Source: JAAZPG01 sp012797375 (GTDB taxonomy: Bacteria > Acidobacteriota > Aminicenantia > Aminicenantales > UBA4085). Taken from it: a DNA stretch of 7,845 nucleotides. Both the position numbers and the translations under genes were made by a program. The DNA lies in assembly GCA_937868205.1 (NCBI GenBank), contig CALMMC010000126.1:1-7845 (forward strand), written 5' to 3'. Of this stretch, positions 1-6,813 are shown piece after piece (within the stretch, counting starts at the first letter, position 1; the number at the start of each line of letters is the position of its first letter). The notes under the pieces are model-generated. The model was not told the origin of the DNA and ran no database searches. It saw only the letters and a list, made by a program, of their open reading frames with translations.

Positions 1-105
1 TCGAGCCATGTGTGTTTGTTGTTGTTTTTTTTTTTAATGATTCGGCGACCACCGAGAGCTACACAGAGTAGATCGTCGGCAGCGTCAGATGTGTATAAGA
101 GACAG
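1..105 (+). other. Untrimmed Illumina Nextera P5/i5 adapter (artefact)
   Basis: This stretch is sequencing adapter, not genome. Bases 36-64 match the Illumina P5 oligo with two mismatches. Bases 65-72 (AGAGTAGA) are the Nextera i5 index 504. Bases 73-86 are the Read-1 adapter and 87-105 the 19-bp Tn5 mosaic end. The poly-T and low-complexity bases 1-35 are what a read gives, in reverse complement, when it runs past P5 off the end of the fragment. The order and strand show a read-through from a short insert, assembled as a contig end. Genomic sequence starts at 106. The adapter match is direct; the assembly history is inferred. Confidence 0.98.
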
Positions 106-258
106 CTTCACGCCTGAGGAAATCCGAGATCGACGGAAATCGCCGCTTTCTTCACGGCTTCCGGCTTCCTTGAAGAAAGCCTGAAGCGCGGATCCGATGA
201 AGCCGCGACGATTTAAATCGCGGCACGGGAAGAGGCGGGCGCCGCCGCCGAACGGCCC
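106..258. other. Leader region upstream of pyrE, possible tail of an unidentified gene
   Basis: No gene can be assigned in these 153 bases. Two plus-strand frames are open from the adapter junction to a stop: one ends with TGA at 182-184 (about 25 residues, beginning FTPEEIRDRR) and the other ends at about 173. Either could be the 3' end of an upstream gene lost at the contig break, but neither is long enough to recognise or to separate from chance. The minus-strand frame that runs into the adapter is a shadow, because its end is translated mosaic-end sequence. Confidence 0.3.
202..224. repeat. Inverted repeat upstream of the pyrE promoter
   Basis: GCCGCGA (202-208) and TCGCGGC (218-224) form a perfect 7-bp inverted repeat around a 9-base centre. 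The centre overlaps a 12-bp palindrome, CGATTTAAATCG (209-220). No T-run follows, so a classic intrinsic terminator is unlikely. It lies 35 bp upstream of the -35 box of the pyrE promoter and could be a regulator site or a structure at the end of an upstream transcript. Function is not established. Confidence 0.35.
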
Positions 259-287
259 TTGAGAAATCGCTCCGTTCTCTCTATAAT
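259..287 (+). promoter_or_regulatory. Sigma70-type promoter for pyrE
   Basis: TTGAGA (259-264) is followed after exactly 17 bp by a perfect TATAAT (282-287). This predicts transcription from about 294-296 and a 5' UTR of roughly 80 nt before pyrE. The A/T-rich -10 box stands out in a very GC-rich region, and the geometry matches the other promoters in this window. No start site has been measured. Confidence 0.8.
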
Positions 288-346
288 CGGGTCCCTTCCC
301 CGGCGGAAAGCGGAAAAGCGCCGCGGGAAAGGAATTCCCAAACAAC

Positions 347-362
347 GGGCCGCCCGCGGCCC
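347..362 (+). promoter_or_regulatory. GC hairpin next to the pyrE ribosome binding site
   Basis: GGGCCG (347-352) pairs with CGGCCC (357-362) around a CCCG tetraloop, ending two bases before the Shine-Dalgarno GGAGGA (365-370). In the mRNA it sits where it could hinder 30S access. It is not a terminator because no U-tract follows. Chance palindromes are common in DNA this rich in GGCC, so a regulatory role is only a possibility. Confidence 0.35.
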
Positions 363-374
363 CCGGAGGAATCG

Positions 375-968
375 ATGGCTCCCACGACGAACGACGCCGT
401 CCTCGACCTGTTCAAAAAATCCGACGCCCTGCTCCAAGGCCATTTCAAGCTCACCTCGGGCAAGCACTCGGAATGGTATTTCGAGAAGATCCGGCTGATC
501 GAAAAACCGGCCGCCCTGGAAAAGATCGTCGACCTCCTGGCCGAGAAGATCAAGGCCGAGGGGAAGGAGTTCGACTACGTCGTCTCCCCCGCTTATGGAG
601 CCATCGCCATCGGCTTCCTGGCCGCCCTCAAGCTCGAAAAAAAATTCGCCTTCACCCAGCGGGTCGAGGAAAAGATGTCGTTCCGATCCGGCTTTTCCGG
701 GATCGACGGCGCCCGGGCGGTCATCATCGAGGACATCTTGACGACCGGCGGGTCCATCCAGGAAGTCGTCGCCTGCCTCAAGGAGCGGAACACGGCGATC
801 GAGGGCATCTACGTCCTGGTCGACCGGACCGGCGGAGCCGTCTCCCTCGAAGGCCGGCCCGTCGGCGCGCTCCTAGCCCTCAAGATCGAAGCCTTCGAGC
901 CGGAGGCCTGCCCGTTCTGCAAAAGCGGCGTCCCCCTCGTCAAACCCGGGGCCTCGGACAAAAAATAG
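375..968 (+). CDS. pyrE: Orotate phosphoribosyltransferase
   Basis: Transfers the phosphoribosyl group of PRPP to orotate, giving OMP in the de novo pyrimidine pathway; cytosolic, normally a dimer. The 197-residue length is typical. The N-terminal HFKLTSGKHS (23-32) is the usual OPRT substrate loop. SPAYGAIAIG (71-80) lies in the Rossmann-like core, and RVEEKMSFRSGF (96-107) fits the flexible catalytic loop. EDILTTGGSI (119-128) is the PRPP-binding motif of type I phosphoribosyltransferases. The tail has CPFCKSGVP and KPGAS (179-193), as in Thermus-like PyrE forms. The ATG follows GGAGGA at 365-370 with four bases between. It has its own promoter, is convergent with the amidohydrolase gene and has no other pyr gene nearby. 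Identification is firm; subfamily assignment is from memory of motifs. Confidence 0.96.
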   Translation: MAPTTNDAVLDLFKKSDALLQGHFKLTSGKHSEWYFEKIRLIEKPAALEKIVDLLAEKIKAEGKEFDYVVSPAYGAIAIGFLAALKLEKKFAFTQRVEEKMSFRSGFSGIDGARAVIIEDILTTGGSIQEVVACLKERNTAIEGIYVLVDRTGGAVSLEGRPVGALLALKIEAFEPEACPFCKSGVPLVKPGASDKK

Positions 969-994
969 GGACGGGAGGCAAGCCCCCCGCGTCC
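969..994. terminator. Possible terminator hairpin between convergent genes
   Basis: Only 35 bases separate the stops of pyrE and the M20 gene. GGACG (969-973) can pair with CGTCC (990-994), with further imperfect G-C pairing inside. A modest T-run follows only at 1007-1010, inside the end of the opposing gene. A shared terminator is expected by position, but the structure is imperfect and the U-tract poor. Confidence 0.25.
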
Positions 995-1003
995 CCTTCG
1001 GAC

Positions 1004-2320
1004 TTACTTTTCAGCCTTCCCGCCGGGATTCATCAAGCGGTCGACAATGATTTCGGCCATGAGGTTGACGCCGATGGGGATGGCCGCCTCGTCGGCGATG
1101 AACGTCGGAGAATGAACCGCCGTGGCTTCCCGGCCGGCGGGAACCACGCCGAGGTTGAACATCACCGCCGGGGCGATCGTTCCGAAGGCGCTGAAATCCT
1201 CCCCGCCCATCTCGGGCTTCTGCTCGACGAGGGCCTCCTTTGATCCGAGCACGCGCTCGGCGATCGTCAATGCCCGGGCCGTCAGGGCCGGGTCGTTGTA
1301 CACCGAGGCCGTGCCGAATCCATAGTCGAGGGTGAAGACCGCCCCGGCCGCCTCGCAGATGTTCGTGATGAGACGGGTGATCTTCTCCCGGAGAATCCGG
1401 CGCTGGTCCTCCCCGTAATTGCGGACGGTGGCCTCGAGCTTGGCCGACTCGGGAATGATGTTGGCCGCGGTGCCGGCATGGAAGGAGCCGACCGTGATGA
1501 CCGTGTTGTCGTGAACGTTCAGCTCCCGGGAGATCAGGACCTGGAGGGCGGTGACGATCTCGGCGCCGACGACGATGGGATCCACGCAGAGCCAGGGGCT
1601 GGCCCCGTGGCAGCCCTCCGAGAGGATTTCCAGGCTGAAGCCGTCGACGTTGGCCGACATGAATCCGGAGGCGTACCCGATCCGGCCGGCCTTGAGCGTG
1701 TCGTCGACGTGATAAGCGTAAAAGGCCTCGGGAACGAGATCCCGAAACGCCCCGTCCCGGATCATGAGCGCGGCTCCGCCGACGGTTTCCTCGGCCGGCT
1801 GGGCGACGAAGACGACCGTGCCGGGAAGATCGGCCTTGACGGCCGAAAGGACGGCGGCGACGCCGAGGAGAATCGTCGTGTGGATGTCGTGGCCGCAGGC
1901 GTGCATCAAGCCCGTTTCCCGGCCGTCGACGACCGCTTTTTCCCGGGAGGCGAAGGGAAGATCCGTCTCCTCCGTCAGGGGCAAGGCGTCCATATCGCCG
2001 CGCAGGGCCGCGACCGGGCCGGGCTTCCCTCCCTTGAGGATCCCGATGACGCCCGTCGTCGCGAATCCCGTCCGAACCTCGAGGCCGAGCTTACGGAAAT
2101 AATCGGCGACCAGGGCCGAGGTGCGGAATTCCCGGAGGCCCAGCTCGGGATGGGCGTGGATGTCCCGGCGGAGGTCGATGAGCCCGGGCGCGAGGGCCTC
2201 CGTGATTTCCTTGATTTTCTTCTCAAGAGCGGGCGCCGGGCGGGCCGCGGCCGCCGGGCCGGCCCCGGTCAAAGCGAGGACGAGGAAGACCGCCGGGACG
2301 AAGAGGGCGCGGCGCTTCAT
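1004..2320 (-). CDS. Exported M20-family (M20D-type) amidohydrolase/peptidase
   Basis: Predicted two-metal hydrolase that removes acyl groups from N-acyl amino acids or cleaves small peptides; exact substrate unknown. The 438-residue chain starts with a Sec-type signal (MKRR, hydrophobic 5-19, Ala-rich cleavage region near 25). Family motifs in order: RRDIHAHPELG (51-61), ALRGDMDALPL (105-115), MHACGHDIH (139-147), QPAEE (174-178), YHVDD (203-207), GCHGASPW (236-243), GGEDF (372-376), HSPTF (403-407). Likely metal ligands are C142, H144, E178, H204 and H403. The PW after HGA, where many cytosolic members have PH, recalls a subgroup of exported members (from memory). An in-frame TTG at 2335 would add five residues, but the ATG at 2320 starts the signal peptide directly. 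It lies 11 bp after the M3 gene, so co-transcription is likely. Confidence 0.92.
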   Translation of the reverse strand: MKRRALFVPAVFLVLALTGAGPAAAARPAPALEKKIKEITEALAPGLIDLRRDIHAHPELGLREFRTSALVADYFRKLGLEVRTGFATTGVIGILKGGKPGPVAALRGDMDALPLTEETDLPFASREKAVVDGRETGLMHACGHDIHTTILLGVAAVLSAVKADLPGTVVFVAQPAEETVGGAALMIRDGAFRDLVPEAFYAYHVDDTLKAGRIGYASGFMSANVDGFSLEILSEGCHGASPWLCVDPIVVGAEIVTALQVLISRELNVHDNTVITVGSFHAGTAANIIPESAKLEATVRNYGEDQRRILREKITRLITNICEAAGAVFTLDYGFGTASVYNDPALTARALTIAERVLGSKEALVEQKPEMGGEDFSAFGTIAPAVMFNLGVVPAGREATAVHSPTFIADEAAIPIGVNLMAEIIVDRLMNPGGKAEK

Positions 2321-2331
2321 GGATTCCCCGC

Positions 2332-4464
2332 TCAATCCGTCAAGCCCCGGTTTTTAAGCAGGGGCTCGATCCGGGGCTCGCGGCCGCGGAAATCAACGAA
2401 CATCTTCATGAAATCGGCCGTCCCGTTGCGGGCCAGGACGTTGCGGCGGAAGGACTCGGCCGTGGCCTTGTCGAAGAGGCTCGTTTCCTTGAAGGCCTCG
2501 AAGGCGTCAGCGTCCAGAACGCCGGACCAGATGTAGCCGTAATAGCCGGCCGCGTACCCCCCGATGATGTGCGTGAAATAGGTGCTCCGGTAGCGGCTGG
2601 TGATTTCCGGGATCAATCCGATCGAATCGAAGTACGCCTTCTCGAAGGCGTTGATGTCGAGGTCGACCGGTTCGGTCAAGGTATGAATCTTCATGTCCAG
2701 GAGGGAGGCGGCCAGGTACTCGACGTTATCGAAGCCCTGGTTGAACAAGCGGCTGTTGGAGATCTTGGCGACCAGGGCGTCGGGGATGGCCTCCCCCGTC
2801 TGGAAATGCTTGGCGTAATGCTTGACGACCGTGGGATGGGCGGCCCAGTGCTCCATGATCTGGGACGGAAGCTCGGAGAAGTCCGGAGACCGGAAGGTGG
2901 TTCCGGTGGTGATGTCGGACAGGAGGTTGTTCAGGGCGTGCCCGAACTCGTGGAACAGCGTCTCCACTTCTTCCAGGGTCAACAAGGCCGGACGGCCTCC
3001 CGAGGGCGCGGAAAAATTCATGACCATGGTCACGACGGGATCGACGTCCTTGCCGAAGATCCGGTTCTGGCTGCGGTACGTTCCGCACCAAGCCCCGCCG
3101 CTCTTGCCCGCCCGGGGGTGGAAATCCAGGTAAAGAACGCCGCACGGCGAGCCGTCCGCCTCCTTGACCTCGAAGGCCTGGGCGTCGGGGTGAGGCCGCG
3201 GGATGTCCGGAAGCGGAGTGAAGGTCAGGCCGTAGAGCTGGCTGGCCGTCCAGAACGCGCCGTCCCGGACGTTGTCCAGGACGAAGTAGGGCCGGAGCTC
3301 GGCATCGTCGAGGTCATAACGTTCCTTCCGGAGCTTTTCGGCGTAGTACCACCAGTCCCACGGAGCCAGCTTGAATCCGCCGTTTTCCCGGTCGATGATC
3401 CCTTGAAGCAGGCCGGCTTCCTTCTTGGCGACCTTAAGGGCCGCCGCCCACAGCCGGTTGAGGAGGTCGTAGACGTTTTGCGGGTTCTTGGCCATCCGCG
3501 TTTCCAGGACGTAATCGGCGTAAGTCTTGTATCCAAGAAGACGGGCGCGCTCGACCCGGAGCTTGATGATGTCGGACAGGATTTTCTTGTTGTCGTACTC
3601 GTTGTCGTTATCCCCGCGCTTGATGTAGGCGGTGTAGATCTTTTCCCGCAGGGCGCGGTTTTGGGCGAACGTCAGGAAGGGGATCATGCTCGGCTTCTGG
3701 GTTGTGAAGAGCCAGCGGCCTTCCAGGCCGGCCGCCTTGGCCGCCTCGGCCGCGGCCGCCAGGGACGATTCCGGCAGACCGGCCAGATCGGCCTCCTTGT
3801 CCACGACCAGCCGGAAGGCATTGGTCTCGTTCAGGACATTCTGGTTGTATTGGACGCTCAGCCGGGACAGCTTCTGGTTGATCTCCCGGAGCGCCGCCCG
3901 GCCGGCCTCGTCGAGGCCGGCGCCGTTGCGGATGTAGGACTTGTACAGGTTCTCCAGGACGAAGGTCCGCTCGGCGTCGAGTCCGAGGGACGCTCTCTTC
4001 TCATACACCGCCTTGATCCGCTCGAACAGCTTTTTGTTGAGGTTGATTTCGTCCCGGTGGGCGGCCAAGCGGGGGGAGATCTCCTTCTGGATGGCCTTGA
4101 GCTCGTCGTTCGTGTCGGCCGAGGCCAATCCGCCGAACACCCGGTTGACCGCGGTAAGCCGCTTGTCCGACCGGTCCAGGGCGGCGATCGTGTTTTCGTA
4201 ATCGGGCGGAGCCGGATCGGCGACGATCGCCGCGACCGCCGCTTGTTGCTCGGCCATGCCCTTTTCAAACGCCGGAAGAAAATGCTCCGGCTTGATCCGG
4301 TCGAACGGGGGGACCTGGAACGGCGTGTCGAAGTCGGCGAAAAACGGATTGCCGGACGCCCCGGAAACGGGCGGCCGGGACGAGGCGGCGATGAGGGCCG
4401 CTCCCGCCAGGACGACGATCCCGGCGAGAAGCCGCGCGCCGAGCGGAGAGGACGAGCTGATCAT
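2332..4464 (-). CDS. Exported M3-family zinc metallopeptidase (peptidyl-dipeptidase Dcp-like)
   Basis: Predicted zinc peptidase that releases C-terminal dipeptides from oligopeptides, as Dcp does. The 710 residues include an N-terminal hydrophobic stretch (12-27) with no lipobox Cys, read as a Sec signal peptide; E. coli-type Dcp and OpdA are of similar core length. The zinc site is HEFGH (505-509): H505 and H509 bind zinc and E506 is the catalytic base. E531 in DFSELPSQ is the likely third ligand, with a loop about three residues shorter than I recall in E. coli Dcp. HIIGGYAAGYYGYIW (632-646) supplies the substrate-binding His and Tyr residues. The ATG follows AAGGGAGA (4471-4478 on the reverse strand). 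First gene of a minus-strand pair with the M20 amidohydrolase. Dcp versus oligopeptidase A cannot be settled by motif alone; Dcp is favoured. Confidence 0.94.
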   Translation of the reverse strand: MISSSSPLGARLLAGIVVLAGAALIAASSRPPVSGASGNPFFADFDTPFQVPPFDRIKPEHFLPAFEKGMAEQQAAVAAIVADPAPPDYENTIAALDRSDKRLTAVNRVFGGLASADTNDELKAIQKEISPRLAAHRDEINLNKKLFERIKAVYEKRASLGLDAERTFVLENLYKSYIRNGAGLDEAGRAALREINQKLSRLSVQYNQNVLNETNAFRLVVDKEADLAGLPESSLAAAAEAAKAAGLEGRWLFTTQKPSMIPFLTFAQNRALREKIYTAYIKRGDNDNEYDNKKILSDIIKLRVERARLLGYKTYADYVLETRMAKNPQNVYDLLNRLWAAALKVAKKEAGLLQGIIDRENGGFKLAPWDWWYYAEKLRKERYDLDDAELRPYFVLDNVRDGAFWTASQLYGLTFTPLPDIPRPHPDAQAFEVKEADGSPCGVLYLDFHPRAGKSGGAWCGTYRSQNRIFGKDVDPVVTMVMNFSAPSGGRPALLTLEEVETLFHEFGHALNNLLSDITTGTTFRSPDFSELPSQIMEHWAAHPTVVKHYAKHFQTGEAIPDALVAKISNSRLFNQGFDNVEYLAASLLDMKIHTLTEPVDLDINAFEKAYFDSIGLIPEITSRYRSTYFTHIIGGYAAGYYGYIWSGVLDADAFEAFKETSLFDKATAESFRRNVLARNGTADFMKMFVDFRGREPRIEPLLKNRGLTD

Positions 4465-4511
4465 GGGTGATCTCCCTTCATGACGGACGGTGATTTATTC
4501 AAAGGAGAAAA

Positions 4512-4541
4512 ATGATACGTCCCGCCGAGCGGATGTGTCAA
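4512..4541 (-). promoter_or_regulatory. Sigma70-type promoter for the M3-M20 peptidase operon
   Basis: Read on the minus strand, a perfect TTGACA (4541-4536) is followed after 18 bp by TATCAT (4517-4512), one base from the -10 consensus. The predicted start near 4505 gives a leader of about 40 nt that includes the Shine-Dalgarno at 4478-4471. No other promoter is apparent between the two peptidase genes. Confidence 0.75.
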
Positions 4542-4616
4542 GGAAACGAGCCGGCCGGAGCGCCTCGGAGCCGGGCGGGGGGAGAAAACCCGGGAACTCA
4601 TCCTATCCCAAGAAAG

Positions 4617-4696
4617 GAGAAGACCTGGGCTTCCCTCCGGAGATTCGACGGGAGAACGTCTCCCTCGGGCCGGCGTGAATCATCAGAGGTCTTCTC
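4617..4696. repeat. Widely spaced 10-bp inverted repeat in the divergent intergenic region
   Basis: GAGAAGACCT (4617-4626) and AGGTCTTCTC (4687-4696) are perfect reverse complements 60 bp apart. The pair lies between the two divergent promoters; the right arm ends 30 bp before the buk -35 box. Such arms could be paired regulator half-sites or the base of a long stem. No regulator gene is in the window, so the role is open. Confidence 0.45.
4650..4664. repeat. Compact inverted repeat GGGAGA-ACG-TCTCCC
   Basis: GGGAGA (4650-4655) and TCTCCC (4659-4664) flank three bases, midway between the arms of the wider 10-bp repeat. The spacing would suit a dimeric DNA-binding protein or a small hairpin. 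It is not followed by a T-run on either strand. Function is inferred from position only. Confidence 0.4.
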
Positions 4697-4726
4697 ATTC
4701 GAAACCGGGACGAAAACGGGACCTTA

Positions 4727-4755
4727 TTGACAGCCCGGCCGGGCTTTTCTATATT
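4727..4755 (+). promoter_or_regulatory. Sigma70-type promoter of the buk-ptb operon
   Basis: A perfect TTGACA (4727-4732) and TATATT (4750-4755) are separated by 17 bp, the optimal spacing. Transcription is predicted from about 4762, giving a leader of about 35 nt that starts with a small TCGG-T5-CCGA hairpin (4762-4774) and holds the AAGGTGG ribosome site (4785-4791). The -35 box lies on an in-frame TTG that could be mistaken for the buk start. Confidence 0.82.
4732..4745. promoter_or_regulatory. Perfect 14-bp palindrome inside the buk promoter spacer (candidate operator)
   Basis: AGCCCGGCCGGGCT is a perfect palindrome that starts at the last base of the -35 box and fills most of the spacer up to the -10 box. 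A protein bound here would block RNA polymerase. The site is followed by TTTTCT, so it also resembles a short terminator, but no plus-strand gene lies upstream to be terminated. GGCC-rich DNA makes palindromes common, so operator function is a hypothesis. Confidence 0.4.
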
Positions 4756-4795
4756 GGGCTCTCGGTTTTTCCGAATCCCATATCAAGGTGGAATA

Positions 4796-5860
4796 ATGCG
4801 CCTTTTAATCCTCAATCCCGGATCGACGTCGACGAAAATCGCCGTCTACGAAGGCGGCCGGGAAATCTTCTCCGAAAACATCGCCCACTCGGCGGAACAG
4901 GTGGGCCGGTACAAGCGGATGGTCGACCAAAAGGACTTTCGCAAGGAAATCATCCTGAAAACCTTGGCCGGCCGCGGGATCGACCCCAAGAGCTTCGCCG
5001 CGGTCATCGGCCGCGGGGGGCTGCTCAAGCCGATTCCGAGCGGGACCTACGAGGTCAACGCCCGGCTGATCGAGGATCTTGCGGCCGGGGTCCAAGGGGA
5101 GCACGCCAGCAACCTGGGCGGGCTCCTAGCCGATGAGATCGCCCGGCCGCTGGGCCTTCCCGCTTATATCGTCGATCCGGTCGTTGTCGACGAGCTCGCC
5201 GGCTGGGCCCGCCTGACCGGATTTTCCGAAATCAAGCGCCGGAGCATCTTCCACGCCCTCAATCATAAATATTCGGCCCGGCTGGCGGCCGAGGCCTTGG
5301 GCCGGCCGTATGAAGACCTCAACTTGATCGTCGGCCATCTCGGCGGCGGGATCTCGATCGGAGTTCACGACCACGGCCGGGTCATCGACGTCAACAACGC
5401 CCTCAACGGCGAGGGGCCGATCGCCCCGGAACGGGCCGGAACGATGCCGGCCGCCGACCTGGCCGCTCTCTGCTTTTCCGGCCGGTTCACCCTCGACGAA
5501 ATCAAGAAAAAGATCGCCGGCAAGGGCGGAATGGTCGCCCACTTGGGGACCAACGACCTCCGCGCCGTGGAAAAAAGAATCGAGGAGGGCGACGCCTCGG
5601 CCGCCCTGGTCTTCGAAGCCATGGCCAATACCACGGCCAAGCAGATCGGCGGCGCGGCCGCCGTCCTCAAGGGCAAGGTCGACGGCATCGTTCTGACCGG
5701 CGGCCTCATGCACAGCGCCAAGTTCGTCGAGCTGATCCGATCGCACATTTCCTTCCTCGGTCCCGTTTTCGTCTACCCCGGCGAAAACGAGATGGCCGCC
5801 TTGGCCGCCGCCGGCGGCCGGATCCTGAGAGGCGAGGAGCCGGCGAAAACATACAACTGA
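4796..5860 (+). CDS. buk: Butyrate kinase
   Basis: Acetokinase-family (ASKHA fold) enzyme that converts butyryl phosphate and ADP to butyrate and ATP; branched-chain acyl phosphates are also possible substrates. Cytosolic. The 354 residues match the usual length of about 355, shorter than AckA. The phosphate-binding N-terminus reads LILNPGSTSTKIAVYE (4-19). GRGG (72-75), the VGHLGGGISIGVHDHG segment (179-194), NGEGPIAPERAGTMP (204-218) and LTGGLMHS (300-307) are family signatures; PGENEM (328-333) closes the second ATPase domain. The ATG at 4796 follows AAGGTGG (4785-4791). A longer form from TTG 4727 would begin on the promoter -35 box and is rejected. It lies 24 bp before ptb, and the pairing excludes a plain acetate kinase role as the first choice. 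Gene order buk-ptb is the reverse of the clostridial ptb-buk. Confidence 0.95.
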   Translation: MRLLILNPGSTSTKIAVYEGGREIFSENIAHSAEQVGRYKRMVDQKDFRKEIILKTLAGRGIDPKSFAAVIGRGGLLKPIPSGTYEVNARLIEDLAAGVQGEHASNLGGLLADEIARPLGLPAYIVDPVVVDELAGWARLTGFSEIKRRSIFHALNHKYSARLAAEALGRPYEDLNLIVGHLGGGISIGVHDHGRVIDVNNALNGEGPIAPERAGTMPAADLAALCFSGRFTLDEIKKKIAGKGGMVAHLGTNDLRAVEKRIEEGDASAALVFEAMANTTAKQIGGAAAVLKGKVDGIVLTGGLMHSAKFVELIRSHISFLGPVFVYPGENEMAALAAAGGRILRGEEPAKTYN

Positions 5861-5884
5861 AACGTCCGCACGGAGGAACTCACG

Positions 5885-6784
5885 ATGATCACATCGCTCG
5901 CCCAAATCGTCGAACACGTCAAAGGCCGGAAACCGCGGCGGCTGGCCGTCGCCTGCGGCGAGGATCCTCATACGATCGAGGCCGTCGGCCGGGCCGTCGC
6001 CGAAGGCCTGGTCCAGGCCGTCCTGACCGGCAACCGGTCGAAAATCGAAAGCGTCGCCCGGGACAACAAGATCGACCCGGCCTCGTTCGAGATCGTCGAC
6101 GAGCCGGATCCGGGGAAAGCCTTGGCCCGGGCCGTCGCCCGGATCAAGGCCGGTGAATCCGATTTCCTGATGAAAGGGCTGATCGACTCCTCCCTTTACA
6201 TCAAGGCCATCATCGACAAGGAAAAAGGGCTTCTCGCCCCGGGCAAGCTTCTGTCCCATGTCAGCGTCATCCAGGTGCCGTCGCGACGGAAGCTCATCGT
6301 CTGCGCCGATGCGGCCGTCATCCCTTATCCCGACCTGGAAGCGAAAGTCCAGATCCTGAATTATTGCCTGGCGGTCGCCCGGAAGCTCGGGATCGACCGG
6401 CCCAAGGCCGCGATCATCTGCGCCGTGGAAAAAGTGAATCCGAAAATGGTCCCGACCACCGACGCCGCGATCCTCAGCAAGATGGCCGACCGCGGCCAGA
6501 TCAAGGACGCCGACGTCGACGGCCCGCTGGCTCTCGACGTCGCCCTGTCCGCCGAAAGCGCCGAGATCAAGGGTGTCCGCTCGCCGATCGCCGGGGAAGC
6601 CGACGTCCTGCTCTTTCCGAGCATCGAGACGGGCAACGTCTTTTTCAAGGCCTGCTCCTACCTGGCCGGAGGGGAGACGGCGGCCGTCGTGGCCGGCACG
6701 GATTGCCCCTGCGTTTTGACATCCCGGTCGGATTCCGAGGATTCGAAATTCTATTCGATCGCCCTGGGCGCCCTCATCTCCTGA
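5885..6784 (+). CDS. ptb: Phosphate butyryltransferase
   Basis: Swaps the CoA of butyryl-CoA for phosphate; the product goes to butyrate kinase for substrate-level ATP formation. Cytosolic. The 299 residues fit Ptb (about 300) and are shorter than typical Pta enzymes. Visible PTA/PTB-family motifs: DFLMKG (93-98), SHVSV (124-128), AVEKVNPKMVPTTDA (180-194), DGPLALDVALS (212-222), ETGN (248-251) and LTSRSDSEDSK (278-288). The ATG follows GGAGG (5872-5876) with eight bases between. It is the second gene of the operon and probably depends on the buk promoter, since the 24-bp gap has none. Substrate preference among butyryl-, isobutyryl- and isovaleryl-CoA cannot be read from sequence; a role in amino acid fermentation fits the secreted peptidases next door. 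Confidence 0.94.
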   Translation: MITSLAQIVEHVKGRKPRRLAVACGEDPHTIEAVGRAVAEGLVQAVLTGNRSKIESVARDNKIDPASFEIVDEPDPGKALARAVARIKAGESDFLMKGLIDSSLYIKAIIDKEKGLLAPGKLLSHVSVIQVPSRRKLIVCADAAVIPYPDLEAKVQILNYCLAVARKLGIDRPKAAIICAVEKVNPKMVPTTDAAILSKMADRGQIKDADVDGPLALDVALSAESAEIKGVRSPIAGEADVLLFPSIETGNVFFKACSYLAGGETAAVVAGTDCPCVLTSRSDSEDSKFYSIALGALIS

Positions 6785-6813
6785 CGCACGGCCGCCGAGC
6801 TGCGTTCTCGTCC

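Noticed and set aside
87..105. Mosaic end as a sign of a natural Tn5 transposon
   Set aside because: It is directly preceded by the Read-1 adapter, an i5 index and P5, so it comes from library preparation and not from a mobile element in the genome.
85..345. 86-codon minus-strand frame at the left end
   Set aside because: Its C-terminus SLIHI is translated Tn5 mosaic end, so the frame runs into adapter; the rest shows no motif and covers the pyrE promoter.
1478..2536. 352-codon plus-strand frame opposite the M20 gene
   Set aside because: Antisense to a well-supported amidohydrolase, crossing its start and the end of the M3 gene, with low-complexity charged composition and no motif.
2569..4470. 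633-codon open frame on the plus strand, opposite the M3 peptidase gene
   Set aside because: It lies almost wholly antisense to a clear M3 peptidase with intact catalytic motifs. Its Asp/Gly/Val/Arg-rich composition is typical of a GC3-biased shadow frame, and I recognise no family motif in it.
4490..4730. Small plus-strand frames (62 and 72 codons) in the divergent intergenic region
   Set aside because: They lie over the minus-strand promoter and inverted repeats, have no convincing ribosome site and show low-complexity Arg/Gly/Ser-rich composition.
4727..4795. Extended butyrate kinase N-terminus starting at TTG 4727
   Set aside because: The added codons cover the promoter -35 and -10 boxes and the ribosome site, and butyrate kinases begin directly with the LILNPGSTSTK segment encoded from 4796.
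5126..6259. 377-codon minus-strand frame opposite buk and ptb
   Set aside because: It spans two real genes and their junction on the other strand; composition is that of a shadow frame.
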